This document shows, one piece after another, positions 30,082-33,189 of a DNA stretch of 33,189 nucleotides. Below the pieces are notes generated by a model. It was not told the origin of the DNA. It searched no databases and worked only from the letters and a program-made list of their open reading frames with translations. Made by a program: the position numbers and the translations under genes. The DNA comes from Ruminococcaceae bacterium UBA5413 (GTDB taxonomy: Bacteria > Bacillota > Clostridia > Oscillospirales > Acutalibacteraceae): assembly GCA_002409585.1 (NCBI GenBank), contig DHNP01000017.1, forward strand, positions 1,701-34,889, given 5' to 3'. Each line of letters opens with the position of its first letter. Positions within the stretch are counted from its first letter, which is position 1.

Positions 30082-30555
30082 GTGGTAATTATTCTTTTAC
30101 GCGAAATTTATGAGAAAAAGCACTATATTTTTTGCAGGGAACCCATGACATGGCGTGAGGCAATTAAAAAATGCTGCGAGCCTATCGTAGCCGACGGGAC
30201 GGCAGACGAAACATATGCGGGCGAGATTATATCCTGCATAGAAAAGCATGGCCCGTACATAGTGATCCTGCCCGGAGTAGCACTGCCGCATTCGACTGAA
30301 AACGCAAAAGGGGCGCACGGTACGGCAATCGCTTTTATGAAGTCGTTTGTTCCTGTGAGTTTTGAACAAGGGAACCGGGAAAAGGATGCCGAGATATTTT
30401 TCACATTATGTGCCGCTAATTCAGACGAACATCTTGCAAATATGCAGAAACTGTATTCCGTTTTGACAAACGAAGCTGCTGTCGAGAAGTTAAAGCAGAT
30501 TGAAAATCCGGAGCAGCTTTTGCAGATTGACTTGCTTTGCGGGGAAGATTCATGA
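30082..30555 (+). CDS. PTS EIIA component, ascorbate/mannitol type
   Basis: This protein of about 157 residues is a PTS EIIA type-2 domain. It accepts phosphate from HPr on the His in ILPGVALPHSTEN (about residue 74) and passes it to EIIB. The pattern GPYIVILPG-ALPH is typical of the ascorbate (UlaC-like) subgroup. The start is uncertain. The GTG at 30082 lies inside the Shine-Dalgarno site GGGGAGGTG, and no ATG, GTG or TTG occurs in frame at a normal distance. A rare ATT start at 30088 or 30091 is possible. The EIIC gene follows in the same operon. Confidence 0.85.
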   Translation: MVIILLREIYEKKHYIFCREPMTWREAIKKCCEPIVADGTADETYAGEIISCIEKHGPYIVILPGVALPHSTENAKGAHGTAIAFMKSFVPVSFEQGNREKDAEIFFTLCAANSDEHLANMQKLYSVLTNEAAVEKLKQIENPEQLLQIDLLCGEDS

Positions 30556-30608
30556 CTTTGGCAGAACCTTACTGAAGACAAATAACAGATTAATTGGGGG
30601 GCTTTGAA

Positions 30609-32084
30609 ATGGCAGTATGGCAATTCTTTGCTAATAATATTTTGACGCAGCCGGCTTATTTTATAGGTTTGCTTGTAATTATCGGGTATGTACTTCTTAA
30701 AAAGCCGTGGTATGAGGTAATGGCAGGCTTTATAAAGGCAACAGTAGGATACATGATACTCACGGTTGGCTCCGGCGGGCTTGTTACTACTTTCCGCCCC
30801 GTACTTGTAGGGCTGAAGGAGCGTTTCCAGCTTAGCGCAATGGTCATAGACCCGTATTTCGGGCAAAACGCAGTCCAGGCTGGCCTTACCGACGAAAATG
30901 CCCCGGCGTTCATAGCCGGCAAGAGTTTTTCGCAGGTCATGCTTTTACTCCTGTTTGCGTTTATTTTCAATATAATTCTTGTAGCCTTGAAAAAGTATAC
31001 TAAGTGCAGGGCTATATTTACGACCGGGCACGTACAGATGCAGCAGGCCGCTACGGCGTTTTGGCTTATTATGTTCTGCTTCCCGAACCTTAACGACACG
31101 TCTATCTTCATCATAATGAGCATAGTCCTGGGCCTTTACTGGGCCGTAGGCACGAACTTGTGCGTAGGCCCGACACAGGACCTTACCGACGGGGCCGGTT
31201 TTTCGGTCGCGCATCAGCAGATGTTCGGCATAGCTATATTCAGCAAAATGGCTGAAAACATGAATAAAAAGTCTAAAAAGAAATCAAAGAGGATAGAAGA
31301 TATCAACCTTCCCGGATTCTTGTCTATTTTCAATGAAAACCTCGTTGCTACGGCAATCCTGATGACATTGTTTTTCGGCGTCATACTTATGGTCCTCGGG
31401 AAAGATTTCCTTGTTTCAAAGGAATTCCTTACGGCCGACCAAAACTTTTTCTTCTATATTTTAAGCACGTGCTTTGACTTTGCCGTTTACCTTACAATAC
31501 TTCAGCTTGGAGTAAGAACTTTCGTTACGGAACTTACGAACTCGTTCCAAGGTATTTCGACAAGGGTGTTGCACGGAGCCGTCCCAGGCGTAGACTGCGC
31601 TGTTACATACGGTTTCGGTTCGGCAAACGCAGTAACCATCGGTTTCCTGTTCGGCGCCGCGGGCCAGTTCATAGCTATAGCGCTGCTTATACTTTTAAAA
31701 AGCCCCGTTGTAGTTGTCGCGGGATTCGTACCGCTGTTTTTTGATAACGCAACTATAGGTGTCTTCTGCAACAACAAAGGCGGTCTTAAGGCCGCGTGTG
31801 TATTCCCGTTTATTTCGGGGCTGTGCCAGGTGTTCGGTTCGGCACTCATAGCCGGCTGGGTAGGCATGGCGGCTTACGGCGGATACTTAGGCATGTGGGA
31901 CTGGGCGGTTATCTGGCCTGTTTTCACGGTATTGATGAAGTCCTTAAGCTACGCAGGCCTGGTAATAGTTGTAGCCGCGCTTGTTGCAATACCGCAGCTG
32001 CAGTACCGTAAACACAAAGACACATATTTCCTGGAGACTGAAGATTATGAAAAGTGCAAGGAAATACGCAGTAAAAAAGCATAA
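30609..32084 (+). CDS. PTS EIIC permease, ascorbate (UlaA) family
   Basis: The 491-residue permease has about eleven hydrophobic segments and belongs to the UlaA/SgaT family. Supporting segments are FRPVLVGLKERFQLSAMVID, GFSVAHQQMFGIAIFSKMA and SFQGISTRVLHGAVPGVDCA. It would carry L-ascorbate or a related sugar acid across the membrane while EIIB phosphorylates it. The substrate is inferred from family only; no ulaD, ulaE, ulaF or ulaG gene is visible to confirm it. The ATG at 30609 follows GGGGGG by seven bases; an earlier in-frame start at 30594 has none. Confidence 0.9.
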   Translation: MAVWQFFANNILTQPAYFIGLLVIIGYVLLKKPWYEVMAGFIKATVGYMILTVGSGGLVTTFRPVLVGLKERFQLSAMVIDPYFGQNAVQAGLTDENAPAFIAGKSFSQVMLLLLFAFIFNIILVALKKYTKCRAIFTTGHVQMQQAATAFWLIMFCFPNLNDTSIFIIMSIVLGLYWAVGTNLCVGPTQDLTDGAGFSVAHQQMFGIAIFSKMAENMNKKSKKKSKRIEDINLPGFLSIFNENLVATAILMTLFFGVILMVLGKDFLVSKEFLTADQNFFFYILSTCFDFAVYLTILQLGVRTFVTELTNSFQGISTRVLHGAVPGVDCAVTYGFGSANAVTIGFLFGAAGQFIAIALLILLKSPVVVVAGFVPLFFDNATIGVFCNNKGGLKAACVFPFISGLCQVFGSALIAGWVGMAAYGGYLGMWDWAVIWPVFTVLMKSLSYAGLVIVVAALVAIPQLQYRKHKDTYFLETEDYEKCKEIRSKKA

Positions 32085-32117
32085 TTGATTTAAATATTGG
32101 GAAAGAGGAAAATACTT

Positions 32118-32426
32118 ATGGCCAGAATTTTAGTCGCATGCGCAAACGGAGCCGGTACTTCCCTTATGATGAAGATGTCTGTGCAGAAGGCAACTAAAGC
32201 ATTGGAAATACCGGTTGAAGATATACACCACTGCGCGCTGTCGGAAGGGGTAAGCTGCGCAAGACAGTACGATATAGTTTTCGCATCGCAGAATTTTCTT
32301 GGTATGTATAAGGATGCAATAAAAGCAGGCGTAACCGTTATAGGCCTGCGCAATGTTTTAAGCGAAAAAGAAGTGGAGGAAAAGCTCATAGAAAGCGGAG
32401 CGGCAGAAAAATTTAAGCGCAAATAG
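32118..32426 (+). CDS. PTS EIIB component, ascorbate (UlaB) type
   Basis: This 102-residue EIIB carries the phosphocysteine loop ILVACANGAGTSLMMKMSVQ with Cys8, typical of the lactose/ascorbate EIIB fold. It takes phosphate from the EIIA encoded first in the operon and gives it to the substrate in EIIC. The ATG at 32118 is preferred because AGAGGAAA lies ahead and the protein then begins at the conserved first strand; an in-frame start at 32097 adds seven unlikely residues. It lies 33 bases after the EIIC stop. Confidence 0.92.
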   Translation: MARILVACANGAGTSLMMKMSVQKATKALEIPVEDIHHCALSEGVSCARQYDIVFASQNFLGMYKDAIKAGVTVIGLRNVLSEKEVEEKLIESGAAEKFKRK

Positions 32427-32505
32427 GCGCATCTACATCTAAGCACATAAAAGAACTAAAAAAATTACAGCAGCACAGCCCTTGCTGCCTGGGAGGAACT
32501 CTCTG

Positions 32506-33189
32506 ATGGAATATGATAAAAAAGTTATCGCCGAAATGAAAAAATGCTATGCGATTACTATGTTTCATGGCGATGACTGCGACAGTTTTCTTATTGGAAC
32601 GGAAAAAGAGGGGCCGTGCATACGCTTTGCGCTTGACGGCTCGCCTATGGAAACAGTATGGGACGGCCCAGGCGGAGTAATGACGATGGTGCAGTCCCCG
32701 GGACGGGGAGACCAGTTCCTGTCAACACAGGAGTTTTATTCCCCCAACTGCGGAGGCGAGCACGCGCGCATAGTTACGTGTACAAGGCAGCACAGCGGTG
32801 AATGGAAGGTAAAAACTCTGTGCGGACTTCCTTATGTACACAGGTTCGGGGTATTAAGAGGTAAAGGCGGAAACAGCTGGCTTTTGGCGTGCACGATAAA
32901 AAGTGCGTGTGAATATAAGGAGGACTGGCGTTATCCCGGGGGTATTTTCGTAGCTCCTTTACCGCAAAACCTTGACATGTTCGACGTGGAAAACCAGCTG
33001 CCGCTGGAGGAACTTGCAGGGTGGCAGCTTAAAAACCACGGCTTTTACACCGAGCGGGACGGCGGCTATGCGCTTGTCTCGACAGACGAAGGGGTATTTA
33101 AATTTACTCCGCCGGATACAACCGGCGGAAAGTGGGATATACAATGCCTGCTGCATAAGTCGGTGAGTGACATAACGGAGTTTGATTTG
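32506..33189 (+). CDS. Unrecognised protein, 3' end outside the window
   Basis: An open frame starts at ATG 32506 behind GGGAGGA and stays open for 228 codons to the window edge. The product begins MEYDKKVIAEMKKCYAITMF and is soluble and acidic, with no signal peptide or membrane segment. It is rich in Gly, Trp and aromatic residues with recurring short strands (GPCIRFALDG, WKVKTLCGLPYVHRFGVLRG, NSWLLACTIKS, GYALVSTDEGVFKFTPPD). The spacing of these hints at a beta-propeller or beta-rich fold, but I do not recognise a family. Position 80 bases after EIIB on the same strand suggests it belongs to the PTS operon and may sense or process the imported sugar acid. Confidence 0.8.
   Translation, partial: MEYDKKVIAEMKKCYAITMFHGDDCDSFLIGTEKEGPCIRFALDGSPMETVWDGPGGVMTMVQSPGRGDQFLSTQEFYSPNCGGEHARIVTCTRQHSGEWKVKTLCGLPYVHRFGVLRGKGGNSWLLACTIKSACEYKEDWRYPGGIFVAPLPQNLDMFDVENQLPLEELAGWQLKNHGFYTERDGGYALVSTDEGVFKFTPPDTTGGKWDIQCLLHKSVSDITEFDL

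Noticed and set aside
1..33189. CRISPR arrays, insertion sequences, tRNA or rRNA genes, phage or attachment sites
   Set aside because: No repeat-spacer pattern, transposase, integrase or RNA gene was seen; the window reads as ordinary chromosome.

Overview
The window looks like chromosomal DNA of an endospore-forming anaerobic Clostridia-type Firmicute. The evidence is an adjacent spoIVB-spo0A pair, a monomeric [FeFe] hydrogenase, PadR/DUF1700/DUF4097 and SdpR/SdpI modules, and U-rich intrinsic terminators. I infer a gut Oscillospirales-like lineage, but the sequence alone does not fix a genus. Coding regions are moderately GC-rich with strikingly frequent ATA isoleucine codons. Promoters are AT-rich, and TTG or GTG starts behind strong Shine-Dalgarno sites are common (sdpR, DUF4097, macB-type permease, pyrC, purO, spoIVB).

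Layout. 1-1890: [FeFe] hydrogenase with its own promoter, a Rex-like half-palindrome and a terminator. 1916-2927 (-): sdpR-sdpI with a perfect operator. 3090-5141 (+): padR-DUF1700-DUF4097 envelope module, transcribed divergently from sdpR. 5448-9812 (+): a compact four-gene export operon encoding a TolC-like protein, a HlyD/MacA adaptor, a MacB-type ATPase and a MacB/FtsX permease. 9939-12326 (-): serC-serA serine synthesis. 12708-13472: a YdcF/DUF218 membrane protein. 13550-17526: pyrC-pyrF-pyrK-pyrD. 17631-18290: histidine phosphatase. 18431-19773: NfeD plus an SPFH (stomatin-like) protein. 19885-25494: purE-purM-purN-purO-AICAR transformylase-purD. 25601-27728 (-): spoIVB and spo0A. 27941-28807 (-): a short thioredoxin-reductase-like flavoprotein. 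29044-29820 (-): DeoR-family regulator, divergent from an ascorbate-type PTS operon (EIIA, EIIC, EIIB) and an unrecognised gene that runs off the right edge.

How the genes work together. The pyr genes cover carbamoyl-aspartate to dihydroorotate (PyrC), dihydroorotate to orotate (PyrD/PyrK) and OMP to UMP (PyrF); pyrB, pyrE and carbamoyl-phosphate synthase are not here. The pur genes cover GAR, FGAR, AIR, N5-CAIR-to-CAIR, FAICAR and IMP steps, with the last two steps on separate proteins instead of a fused PurH. The DeoR regulator probably controls the PTS operon across a shared AT-rich region.

Most unusual signal. The Spo0A protein keeps an almost canonical DNA-binding domain, but its receiver domain has lost the acidic pair, the phosphoacceptor aspartate and the conserved lysine. 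It therefore looks like a sporulation master regulator that cannot be switched by the usual phosphorylation. Also notable are a TolC-like protein in an apparently single-membrane spore former, a DUF4097 protein with strictly alternating YG/NG 19-residue rungs, and a thioredoxin-reductase-like protein without the NADPH-phosphate motif.
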